From NCBI GenBank assembly GCA_036702865.1, contig DATNQD010000027.1, positions 1-64,000 of the forward strand: a stretch of 64,000 nucleotides of DNA, read 5' to 3'. Shown one piece after another: positions 53,446 to 61,251 of this stretch. The position numbers and the translations under genes are program-made. Below the pieces are notes generated by a model. It made no database searches and was not told where the DNA came from. It was given only the letters and a program-made list of their open reading frames with translations. This DNA comes from Trichocoleus sp. Its GTDB lineage: Bacteria; Cyanobacteriota; Cyanobacteriia; Elainellales; Elainellaceae. Within the stretch, counting starts at the first letter, position 1; each line of letters opens with the position of its first letter.

Positions 53446-54372
53446 ATGCTCGCCTATCTGTTAGCTCTCGCTGTTGGGTTTGGTAGTTTCAGCCTCTACC
53501 TGGCTGCTTTCTTCTTTCCAGAAGTTCATCGTAAGTATGATCTGGCTTGGAGCGGAGTCGGGATGTTTTATGCACTCGTGCTGTGGGTTTGTGCCGGACG
53601 CATCACTGGAGGGGTGCTGTTGGGGCAAGTTGCCAGCGTTTCATTGATTGGTTGGTTTGGCTGGCAAACGCTGAAACTTCGTCGAGTTCAAACGCCAATT
53701 GACCTGCAAACTCAACTGCCGCCTGAAGCAACTTCATCCAGTGAGGTTGTTCAATTAACTGCAAAACAACTGCGGCAGGACTTACGCCAGAGTGCGAATA
53801 CTTCTTCCCTGCTTGCCAATCTCGATCGATTTGTTGATTTGGTTGCGGCATTGATCACAGCAGTTCAAAGCTGGATTAGTGCCTTTGTCAGTACGACCCT
53901 GAGTACTCAGACAGGCACTGTTCAAGAAGGCGGTGCTCAAACTCGCTCAAATCCTGATCCAAGTCCTTCTCCGCCTGCAACAGCCCCTAAAACGCCGATC
54001 GCCTCACCCGTAAACGAAACCCCGCCTGCAACCAGTTCTCCCAGCAGTCAAATCACCCCACCTTCGATCGAAATTACGACCGTCCGTATCGAAGTTGATG
54101 GGCTAGAGGGTGGACTGGACAAAAGGTTAGACAAAAATGGCACAAAAGACGATCGATTGAACTCTGGTGTCAAAAGCAATTCCAGTGAGATAGCGCAAAG
54201 CCTCTATGAGGAGCCGGATGCAGAATGGGATGAACTTGAGATCGAAGATGACCCAGATATGGACACGATCGATGGTGCCCTACTCGACGGCATGGGCAGC
54301 ATGACAGAACCGAGCATGATGCCAGAAGGATGGAGGCATCGATCGAACCCGACAGAGCCAAAGCGGGATTGA
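53446..54372 (+). CDS. Ycf66 family protein with long acidic/disordered tail
   Basis: About 308 residues. The first 90 residues carry three membrane helices in the typical Ycf66 sequence (MLAYLLALAVGFGSFSLYLA, FFPEVHRKYDLAWSGVGMFY, GGVLLGQVASVSLIGWFGWQ, then TLKLRR). The remainder is a soluble low-complexity region rich in Ser, Pro, Thr and acidic residues (SPSPPATAPKTPIASPVNET, DAEWDELEIEDDPDMDTIDG), longer than in most plastid Ycf66. The ATG at 53446, with GGAG at 6 bases, is preferred over the TTG at 53422. Ycf66 is conserved in cyanobacteria and some plastids; its job is not settled. Confidence 0.88.
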   Translation: MLAYLLALAVGFGSFSLYLAAFFFPEVHRKYDLAWSGVGMFYALVLWVCAGRITGGVLLGQVASVSLIGWFGWQTLKLRRVQTPIDLQTQLPPEATSSSEVVQLTAKQLRQDLRQSANTSSLLANLDRFVDLVAALITAVQSWISAFVSTTLSTQTGTVQEGGAQTRSNPDPSPSPPATAPKTPIASPVNETPPATSSPSSQITPPSIEITTVRIEVDGLEGGLDKRLDKNGTKDDRLNSGVKSNSSEIAQSLYEEPDAEWDELEIEDDPDMDTIDGALLDGMGSMTEPSMMPEGWRHRSNPTEPKRD

Positions 54373-54433
54373 AGGTCGGATAGAGAGTTAAGAGCGAACA
54401 GCAGATTTGCACTTAATCCCTGTTAAAAAACAG

Positions 54434-55069
54434 CTAAGAAACAGAAGCATGAGGCGGCAGGATAATGTGACGTGCCCCATCCACGATTAGCCAACCTTCT
54501 GCCTGAAGCTGACTTAACAAACGAGTTACTGTAACGCGAGTTGTGCCGATCGCGTTTGCCAACTGCTGGTGGGTTAGCCTGACGCCCAGTCGCGTGCCTT
54601 GGGGGGTGGGCTGTCCAACTTCCTGCTTTAGCAAAACGAGCAAATGACGCAGCCGCTCTTCAACCCGGCGGTAGCCCACCATTGCCAAAATTGCCTCTGT
54701 TTGTTGCAGGCGACGGGTAAGGTGACGGAAGACTCCTTGTGTTAGCATCGGCGACTGTTCTACCTCAACGACTCGCAGCCGCATCAAGTCTACATCACTG
54801 AGCGCAACCGCTTGGTAGGGGCGAATCACTGACAGCGGCAAGCCAAACGGCATTGAAGGGCAAGCCAAGCCTAGTAAAGCCTCATCTCCAGTATCGTAGA
54901 GCGTCCCTAGCTGCACCACACCCCGGCATACAATGAGAATTTCATCAGGCAACATTCGAATGGGCTGCCCGCTCCGATAAGGCTGTAAGTTTCGCCCTCG
55001 ATACAACTCCTCTAGCAGTTGACGTAGATCGGGGAGTGAATCCGCTTCCAGGGCTGAGGCGTTAAACAT
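54434..55069 (-). CDS. Crp/Fnr family transcriptional regulator
   Basis: A 211-residue regulator. Residues 30-120 look like the cNMP-binding-type beta-roll (ILIVCRGVVQLGTLYDTGDE, LLGLACPSMPFGLPLSVIRP), but the phosphate-binding cassette of true CRP (R-x-A-x-S) is not evident. A dimerisation helix follows, then a helix-turn-helix RLTHQQLANAIGTTRVTVTR / LLSQLQAEGWL. The binding domain may sense something other than cAMP. It resembles the orphan Crp-family regulators (NtcA relatives) of cyanobacteria. It converges on the Ycf66 gene and lies downstream of trpE on the same strand. Confidence 0.87.
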   Translation of the reverse strand: MFNASALEADSLPDLRQLLEELYRGRNLQPYRSGQPIRMLPDEILIVCRGVVQLGTLYDTGDEALLGLACPSMPFGLPLSVIRPYQAVALSDVDLMRLRVVEVEQSPMLTQGVFRHLTRRLQQTEAILAMVGYRRVEERLRHLLVLLKQEVGQPTPQGTRLGVRLTHQQLANAIGTTRVTVTRLLSQLQAEGWLIVDGARHIILPPHASVS

Positions 55070-55339
55070 GTTGATTTACCAAGGCGCAACGTCTAAGCAA
55101 CAGCCTAGTGGCGCAGGTTAAAGGAAAGGTAATGCTCAGATTAGGAGCAAATTATATTTTGATTGGGATGGGGTTAAGAGAGCGAGAATTCAGAGCCAGG
55201 TAGCAGGGGTAACAGACTAAAAAATCCGCAATCAGAGTTTGTCTAGACATTAAACCCCAGATTCCGGATTTTGGCTGTCGTCTAGAACTCATCCCAACCG
55301 ATCGCTGACACAAAACCGATCGCAACTGACCTCAAACGC

Positions 55340-56896
55340 CTACTCTAAAGAGCCGATTGCCTCTAACATGCCTCGCGCTTTGTTGAGGGTTTCTTCGTAC
55401 TCGCGTTCTGGTTCAGAGTCTGCGACTAGCCCTGCGCCTGCCTGTACGGTGACAGTATGCTTGCCATCTGCTCGACTTCGGACAACCATCGTGCGAATGG
55501 CGATCGCTGTGTTCAGTTGTCCTTCAAAGTCGTAATAGCCATAGGAACCAGAATAAACCCCTCGACGGCAGGGTTCCAGGTTATGAATAATCTCCATTGC
55601 CCGAATTTTGGGTGCACCGCTCACCGTTCCGGCGGGGAAGCAGGCTTTGAGGAGTTCCCAGGCAGTTTTGCCCGGAGCCAGCTTGCCAACTACGTTGCTA
55701 ACAATATGCATCACGTGCGAGTAGCGTTCAATCACCATTAGCTCATCAACGCTGACCGTACCATTCGCACAGACACGTCCCAAATCGTTGCGCCCCAGGT
55801 CTACGAGCATCACGTGTTCAGCAATTTCTTTTGGGTCTTGCAGCAGGTCATTGGCATAAGCAAGATCTGCTTGCGGGGTTTTTCCGCGAGGGCGGGTTCC
55901 GGCGATCGGTCGGACTGTTGCAACAATCGGCGCATCTTTTCCTAAGGATCGTTCTGCCTTGACCATGACTTCTGGACTGGAACCAATAATTTGCCAGTCG
56001 CGGAAGTGAAAATATGCCATATAGGGGGAAGGATTGACCAAGCGCAGCGATCGATACAAAGCGAATGGGTCGCCGCTATATTCAGCCTCCAATCGCTGAG
56101 AAATCACGACTTGAAAGATGTCTCCAGCCCGGATATGTTCCTTGGCTCGTTCCACGCTTTGGCAAAACTGCTCTTTCGTAAAATTGCTGCTGTACTGAAA
56201 CTCTGGGCTCTGTCTTCTGCTCTCTGCTGCCTGCCCTCGCTGCTGAGGCGAAGTCCATTTCAAGATCGTGTCTTGTCTTGCCAGGGGCAACTGTAGCTTT
56301 TCAACCATTTGATTGACCTGAGCGCAAGCCTGCTGATATGCCTGCTGCAGGTCTGTATCAGGATCACGTAGATCAGCATAAGCGACCGCCCAAATCTTAC
56401 GGCGCACCTGGTCAAAAATTAACAGGTGGTCAATTTGCATCCATAGTCCATCAGGCAAATCGGTTTCTTGAGCCGAATAGATAGGCACACGTGGCTCGAT
56501 CCAATTGATCAACTCATAGCCCCAGAAGCCAAAAAGCCCGCCAATTCCGGGAGGAAGCTGAGGTAGGGTGACTGGATGGTAAGGCTTCAGACAGAGGCTG
56601 AGTGCCGTAAAGGGGTCGCCCTCAAACGTGCGGGTTGCACCATTGCGATAGGTTTGCACCGTTCGATCGCCTTTTGCTTCCAGTGTCCAAACCGGATCGC
56701 AGCCGAGCAAGCTATAGCGTCCAATTCTTTCGCCCCCCTCGATCGATTCCAGCAAAAAGCTGTAGGGCTGTCCGGCACAGACCTTATACCAGGCGGAGAC
56801 GGGCGTATCCAGGTCTGCAACCCATTCCTGATAGACAGGTACAAAATTGCCTTGCTGAGCGAGTGCTGTGAATTGCTCGAAGTCAGGAAAAGTCAT
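55340..56896 (-). CDS. trpE: Anthranilate synthase component I
   Basis: Makes anthranilate from chorismate, with glutamine-derived ammonia from TrpG. The 518-residue protein shows the tryptophan feedback-site motif SFLLESIEGGERIGRYSLLG, the N-lobe segment GIGGLFGFWGYELINWIEP, GDIFQVVISQRLEAEYSGDP, TVRPIAGTRPRGKTPQADL, EHVMLVDLGRNDLGRVC, TVSGAPKIRAMEIIHNLEPC and VQAGAGLVADSEPEREYEE. These are all the conserved chorismate-binding blocks. Feedback inhibition by Trp is thus expected. Its upstream region shows no leader peptide like that of aroF. TrpG is not adjacent. Confidence 0.96.
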   Translation of the reverse strand: MTFPDFEQFTALAQQGNFVPVYQEWVADLDTPVSAWYKVCAGQPYSFLLESIEGGERIGRYSLLGCDPVWTLEAKGDRTVQTYRNGATRTFEGDPFTALSLCLKPYHPVTLPQLPPGIGGLFGFWGYELINWIEPRVPIYSAQETDLPDGLWMQIDHLLIFDQVRRKIWAVAYADLRDPDTDLQQAYQQACAQVNQMVEKLQLPLARQDTILKWTSPQQRGQAAESRRQSPEFQYSSNFTKEQFCQSVERAKEHIRAGDIFQVVISQRLEAEYSGDPFALYRSLRLVNPSPYMAYFHFRDWQIIGSSPEVMVKAERSLGKDAPIVATVRPIAGTRPRGKTPQADLAYANDLLQDPKEIAEHVMLVDLGRNDLGRVCANGTVSVDELMVIERYSHVMHIVSNVVGKLAPGKTAWELLKACFPAGTVSGAPKIRAMEIIHNLEPCRRGVYSGSYGYYDFEGQLNTAIAIRTMVVRSRADGKHTVTVQAGAGLVADSEPEREYEETLNKARGMLEAIGSLE

Positions 56897-57446
56897 GCCC
56901 CGATGTTATTAGGTTAAAAGTGCCTTATAGTCTATCATCCTCGGTTTCGATCCAGATTTCATCCCTGCGGATCATCCGATTGCAGGATGGAATTTGACTC
57001 GGAACAGGAGAATATTAAGTTAATCAATGATCGACTTTACAAGCTGTTAAACTCATTTACACTGTCAGAGGGTGCAGAGCTAAGCGATCTTACAGAGCTA
57101 TTTTAGTTTTGTCCTCATTCCTAAGATGGAACTAAGGTAGATATACTGAAGAGACAAATCGCTGATCATTTTACGCTTAGTGCTATCAGGATTTGTTAAC
57201 GCAGCAGCTTTTGGTTTTTGGCAATCTTTTTCTTAAGAGTACCGGAAAACGAAAGTTTCAGACTGTATCTGAACTGAGTAAGGTGAAAAAGAAGAATCCG
57301 AATTCAATGACCTCGATCGCTTCGACCTCACGGATTCTGTACTCTGAAATTTTCATCCGTCTCATCTAAGAAGCTCCATATCCCAACGTTGAGTTTTCGA
57401 GAAGTCCCTTAATTCAATTCGCTCCAGTGACAGGAGAAATCACCCG
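56897..57446. other. Long divergent gap between trpE and a small conserved gene
   Basis: About 550 bases with no gene. TATACT at 57142-57147 is a possible -10 box on the plus strand, which would give a leader of nearly 300 bases. That leader carries an 8-bp inverted repeat AGAATCCG (57293-57300) / CGGATTCT (57331-57338) around two GACCTC repeats. No Trp-rich leader peptide was seen for trpE, although I checked this region for one on the minus strand. Confidence 0.4.
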
Positions 57447-57683
57447 ATGAAGGATTTTGTTTTGAACGCGCCCAATGAAAATCGCTACACCTACTTTGTG
57501 GCGTACTACGGCAAAGAATTCCACAAGCAAACTGCTGTTCTCCACGTACAGCATGACTTCACCGATACCATTCAAGATCTGCACCTCAAAATTCGCGCCA
57601 GAATGAGTGAAGTGCTCGGAGAAGATAACCCATCTTGCTATCACATTTTGGCTTTAGCTGCTCCTGAAGCAATCCCTGTGTAG
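57447..57683 (+). CDS. Conserved hypothetical protein, 78 residues
   Basis: A small soluble protein that I do not recognise: MKDFVLNAPNENRYTYFVAY, then YGKEFHKQTAVLHVQHDFTD, TIQDLHLKIRARMSEVLGED and NPSCYHILALAAPEAIPV. It has alternating strands and helices, one cysteine, and several aromatic and His residues (KQTAVLHVQHDF). AGGAG sits about 10 bases before the ATG. The strong terminator after it and the long leader before it suggest a monocistronic, regulated transcript. Confidence 0.72.
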   Translation: MKDFVLNAPNENRYTYFVAYYGKEFHKQTAVLHVQHDFTDTIQDLHLKIRARMSEVLGEDNPSCYHILALAAPEAIPV

Positions 57684-57775
57684 CACCAAACAAAGATTCA
57701 TTGATCCCCATCGACTTCTACAGAATGGGCGATCAATATTAAATCCCGTTTCACAATTGCTTTAGTCGTTCGTTG

Positions 57776-57817
57776 CATCCAGTTCCCCAATTTGATGAGG
57801 GCTGGATGTATTTTTTT
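57776..57817 (+). terminator. Rho-independent terminator after the 78-residue gene
   Basis: CATCCAG (57776-57782) pairs with CTGGATG (57802-57808); a TCCCC...GAGGG inner stem strengthens it, and TATTTTTTT follows (T-run 57811-57817). Confidence 0.85.
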
Positions 57818-57832
57818 ATCTCATTCCCTGCC

Positions 57833-57863
57833 AAAAAAAGGGCGCATTGATGGATTACGCCCC
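57833..57863 (-). terminator. Rho-independent terminator after the EF-G-like gene
   Basis: On the minus strand GGGCG (57862-57858) pairs with CGCCC (57844-57840) and is followed by seven T (57839-57833). It serves the leftward EF-G-like gene and faces the terminator of the neighbouring plus-strand gene 15 bases away. Confidence 0.8.
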
Positions 57864-57926
57864 TTTAGAGAGATTGAGATGAATGACTAGGGCAAGTTAG
57901 CCCTCAGTGGTGATGGGATTTGTGAT

Positions 57927-59960
57927 TTAGTGACTGTTGCCATTACCCGACTTGGCTAAAAGCTTTTCTGCCACTTTATCTGGAACTTCTTGCAGGTGAT
58001 CAAACTGCCAGCAGAATGAGCCAACGCCCATCGTCAGCGATCGGAGTTCTACAATCAGGTTTTGCATTTCGGCTTGAGGGATTTGTGCCTGAACTTCATC
58101 CCAGCCATGCCAGTTTGCTTTTGCTTCGTAGCCTAAAACTTGACCTCGATGCCCGTTGATCAATCGCAGCACGTTTGAGGTGAAAGCATTGGGTACAGAA
58201 ATTGTCACTAGGAGAATCGGCTCCAGCAAACTCGGTTCACATTTGCTCATGCCTTCCTGCATGGCCAGCCGCGCCGCTTGCTTAAAGGCTTGCTCAGAAC
58301 TATCGACAGAGTGATAGGAACCGTTCGTCAGCGTTACGGCAACATCCACAACAGGAAAGCCTAAAGGTCCATTGACCAGGGATTCGCGCACGCCCACCTC
58401 AACACCGGGGATATATTGCCGAGGCACAACTCCACCAACGATCGTTTCATTGAAACTAAAGCCAGTGCCGCGCGGTAAGGGTTTGATATCGAGATAAACA
58501 TCGCCAAACTGCCCATGCCCGCCGCTTTGTCGCTTATAGCGTCCGTGGATGTTGTTGGCGGTACGACGAATCGTTTCCTTGTAGGGGACTTGCGGCAGAT
58601 GGGTTGTCATCGGCAGACCGTACTTACGACGCAAGCGATCGAGCGCCACCTGGAGGTGAATTTCGCCCTGTCCCCACAGAATGATTTCATGGGTATCGCC
58701 ATGCTGCTCCCAGGCAAGCGATCGGTCTTCTTCCATCAACTTGCTTAGGGCGCTGCTGAGTTTAACTTCATCGCTGCGTTTTTCAGGCGTAATTGCCAAC
58801 GCATAGACTGGAGCAACCCGTTCGGCAGATAATAGGGGTTTGGTCACGGCATCGGTGCTGAGCGTATCACCCGTTTTGATGCCTTCCAGTCGTCCTAAAG
58901 CGACGATCGATCCGGCATTGGCTTCATTTAGGGTTTGTTGCTGTTGTCCACTCAAGCGGTAAAGTCCACCGATCCGAGCCCCATTCAAGGTCATGCCATC
59001 GGTTAATTTGCCTTGCCAGACGCGCACTAGCGAAAGCCTGCTGCCCTGCGCCGTACTGTAGGTTTTCAAGACTTGAGCGATCGGGGTTTGGCTGGGCTTG
59101 GAGAGGCGACGCTCAGCCATTGTATTGGGTTCGGGGGCTTCTCGCAGCAGCGCTTCCAACAGAGGACGCACCCCAAAATCCTGTTCTGCAATACCAACCA
59201 GGACGGGCACAATCAGGTCGGCTCCCAGTTCCATTTTCAGATCAGTCAAGATTTCTTCTTGGGGCGGTTCAATGTCTTCGAGCAGTTCTTCTAGCAGGTG
59301 ATCATCAAAGTTTGCCAGGGTTTCCAACATTTCGACCCGAGCCGCATGTTCTTGTTCTTTCAAATGCTCTGGTAAAGGAATGGGGTCAGCGGGTGCGCCC
59401 GGATGATATTGATATGCCTGCTCGGTAATTAAATCAATGAATCCTTCAATGGTTTCGCCTTGCCCGATCGGATATTGATGCGGTACGAGCGGACGGCTAG
59501 AAACTGATTTCAAGGCTTGCAAAATATCGGAAAAACTAGCATGGGCGCGATCCATCTTATTCACAAAGACGAGATGCGGAATTTCCCAATCATCTAAAAA
59601 CTGGAACAGCGGAGCGAGGGTCAAAACTCTAGCGCAATCTGGCTCACAAACCACGATCGCAGCATCGACACCGACCAGCGCATCATAGGTTTCTTGAGCA
59701 AATTCAATTGAACCGGGACAGTCTAAAAACGTAAAACAAATGCCGCCATATTCAGTGCTAGCGGCATTGACTTCAACAGTCATCTGGCGATCGCGGGCTT
59801 CTTGTGAAGCATCTCCCACAGTATTTCGCTCAGTCACTTTCCCTTTGCGTGTTGTTGCGCCAGTCACCCACAAAAGGCTTTCGAGCAACGAGGTTTTACC
59901 GCTGAGATAAGGACCCACGATCGCCACGTTTCGTGAGCCGGAGAAAACTTTCTCACTCAT
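57927..59960 (-). CDS. Elongation factor G-like GTPase with altered G3 motif
   Basis: A 677-residue translational GTPase. G1 is GPYLSGKTSL (about 16-25), G3 FLDCPGSIEF (about 77-86), G4 VFVNKMDRAH (about 131-140). Domains II-V follow, with SGGHGQFGDVYLDIKPLPRG and NGSYHSVDSSEQAFKQAARL as in EF-G. In normal EF-G the G3 box is DTPGH and its histidine triggers GTP hydrolysis; here it reads DCPGS, so that histidine is replaced. The usual switch I sequence is also changed (GDASQEARDRQMTVEVN). It is therefore probably not the housekeeping EF-G but the divergent EF-G-like paralogue seen in cyanobacteria. A role in hibernation or recycling is inference. Confidence 0.9.
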   Translation of the reverse strand: MSEKVFSGSRNVAIVGPYLSGKTSLLESLLWVTGATTRKGKVTERNTVGDASQEARDRQMTVEVNAASTEYGGICFTFLDCPGSIEFAQETYDALVGVDAAIVVCEPDCARVLTLAPLFQFLDDWEIPHLVFVNKMDRAHASFSDILQALKSVSSRPLVPHQYPIGQGETIEGFIDLITEQAYQYHPGAPADPIPLPEHLKEQEHAARVEMLETLANFDDHLLEELLEDIEPPQEEILTDLKMELGADLIVPVLVGIAEQDFGVRPLLEALLREAPEPNTMAERRLSKPSQTPIAQVLKTYSTAQGSRLSLVRVWQGKLTDGMTLNGARIGGLYRLSGQQQQTLNEANAGSIVALGRLEGIKTGDTLSTDAVTKPLLSAERVAPVYALAITPEKRSDEVKLSSALSKLMEEDRSLAWEQHGDTHEIILWGQGEIHLQVALDRLRRKYGLPMTTHLPQVPYKETIRRTANNIHGRYKRQSGGHGQFGDVYLDIKPLPRGTGFSFNETIVGGVVPRQYIPGVEVGVRESLVNGPLGFPVVDVAVTLTNGSYHSVDSSEQAFKQAARLAMQEGMSKCEPSLLEPILLVTISVPNAFTSNVLRLINGHRGQVLGYEAKANWHGWDEVQAQIPQAEMQNLIVELRSLTMGVGSFCWQFDHLQEVPDKVAEKLLAKSGNGNSH

Positions 59961-60454
59961 ACAAACCTTACCTTTTCCTAATCGGAATTAACAGCAAAGC
60001 TGAAGCAGCAATTTTGCATTACTGCCTTGTTAAAGGGATAAAGCAATCAGCATTCTGATCATTGGCTATCAGCGATTGCAAAAGGAATTTGAAGGTTTAG
60101 AAATTGTGGTTTGTAGGGTGTGAACAAGGCTGAAAGCAAATCGCTGAATGCTAACGGCTAGTCAATTCAAGTTATGATCCCTATTGCTTTAGTTTTAGAT
60201 TAACGCGCCCATAACCTTTGGGAGATCATCAGTTAGGAAAATTTATGTAGATAAGCTTCTGTTACCGATTTTAATAATTTGTAATTGGGCAATTGAAATG
60301 ATGTTCTGCCATAGAAATAGAAGGTGATTGGCTTCTGGTCGGCTGTTATCTTGCTGCCTCAATTTCCCCGGGTTGAGGGAACTTTGAAATGGCTTCCGTC
60401 TCCTGCCTCCTGCTGCTCCCTGCTATCCCCGATCGCGTTTGGCAAAATAGAAGA
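59961..60454. other. Gap upstream of the EF-G-like gene and the PD-(D/E)XK-like gene
   Basis: About 490 bases between divergent genes. No gene is seen; both promoters should lie here. A pyrimidine-rich repeat-like tract (CTCCTGCCTCCTGCTGCTCC) is at 60400-60419. Confidence 0.4.
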
Positions 60455-61246
60455 ATGGAGCGCTTACCAACCCTTCTTTTTCCCTCGTCTCTGCAAAATA
60501 TTCAATCGATCGCCCGATCGCTATCCCAAACCGAAATTCGACAAGCTTTCAGTCAAACAACCCCTCCGATGGGTGTTCATGCCAAGCCGCCGAAAGGACG
60601 ATCGGAATCTCAGTTTGAGCGAGATCTGTGGCAATATTTTCCCGGCAAAATTCATACAGGTCTGTTGATGCGGCGATCGGACTATCACCAGCCTTATGTG
60701 CCAGATTTTGCTTACATTGACCCCGGCTTCAATTTGCATCTTGATATTGAGGTGGATGAACCCTACACGCATGATACGCACCAACCCTTGCACTATTGGG
60801 GCTGTCCCAAAGATATGCAGCGCAATCAGGCTTTTCTAGATTGGGGTTGGGGGGTGATTCGCTTCAGTGAGGCTCAGGTGATTCAGGCTCCGGCAAGCTG
60901 TTGTAAAACGATCGCCAGCGTCATTGCCCAACTCACGGGGGATAGCAGCATCATGAATGCCTTTCGCCACATTCCGACCCTTAAGCCTGCTCGTCGGTGG
61001 ACTGAAACAGAAGCGCAACAAATGGCAGAGTCTGATTACCGGGATTCATATTCAGCACAGACTGGACCTCAAGCGAATCCTGCCCGCAAAAAGCGTCAGC
61101 GTCAGCAGCATGCTTCACCCACTCAAGGAACGATCGTCACTGCCAACTTCACCTTCTATTGTCCTGAATGTGGTGAAGGTCCAATTCCCTGGCGAGGGCA
61201 TTATGTCTGCTGCCCAACCTGCCAATATGATGCATTTGTGCTGTGA
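60455..61246 (+). CDS. PD-(D/E)XK-like nuclease fold protein with C-terminal zinc ribbon
   Basis: A 263-residue protein. The N-half has a restriction-endonuclease-like outline: Glu in SESQFERDLWQYFPGK, a PD pair in YQPYVPDFAYIDPGFNLH-like sequence, and the strand LDIEVDEPYTHDTHQP; the usual catalytic lysine is not at the E-x-K position (it reads E-V-D). The segment FLDWGWGVIRFSEAQV matches the conserved end of such domains. A basic linker (ARKKRQRQQH) then leads to a C-terminal ribbon CPECGEG...CCPTCQ with the four cysteines of a zinc site. Not recognised as a named nuclease. ATG 60455 is favoured over upstream 60389. Confidence 0.78.
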   Translation: MERLPTLLFPSSLQNIQSIARSLSQTEIRQAFSQTTPPMGVHAKPPKGRSESQFERDLWQYFPGKIHTGLLMRRSDYHQPYVPDFAYIDPGFNLHLDIEVDEPYTHDTHQPLHYWGCPKDMQRNQAFLDWGWGVIRFSEAQVIQAPASCCKTIASVIAQLTGDSSIMNAFRHIPTLKPARRWTETEAQQMAESDYRDSYSAQTGPQANPARKKRQRQQHASPTQGTIVTANFTFYCPECGEGPIPWRGHYVCCPTCQYDAFVL

Positions 61247-61251
61247 TATGC

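Noticed and set aside
56897-57446. Possible tryptophan leader peptide for trpE
   Set aside because: I searched the minus strand upstream of trpE for a Trp-rich short frame with hairpins, like that of aroF, and found none.
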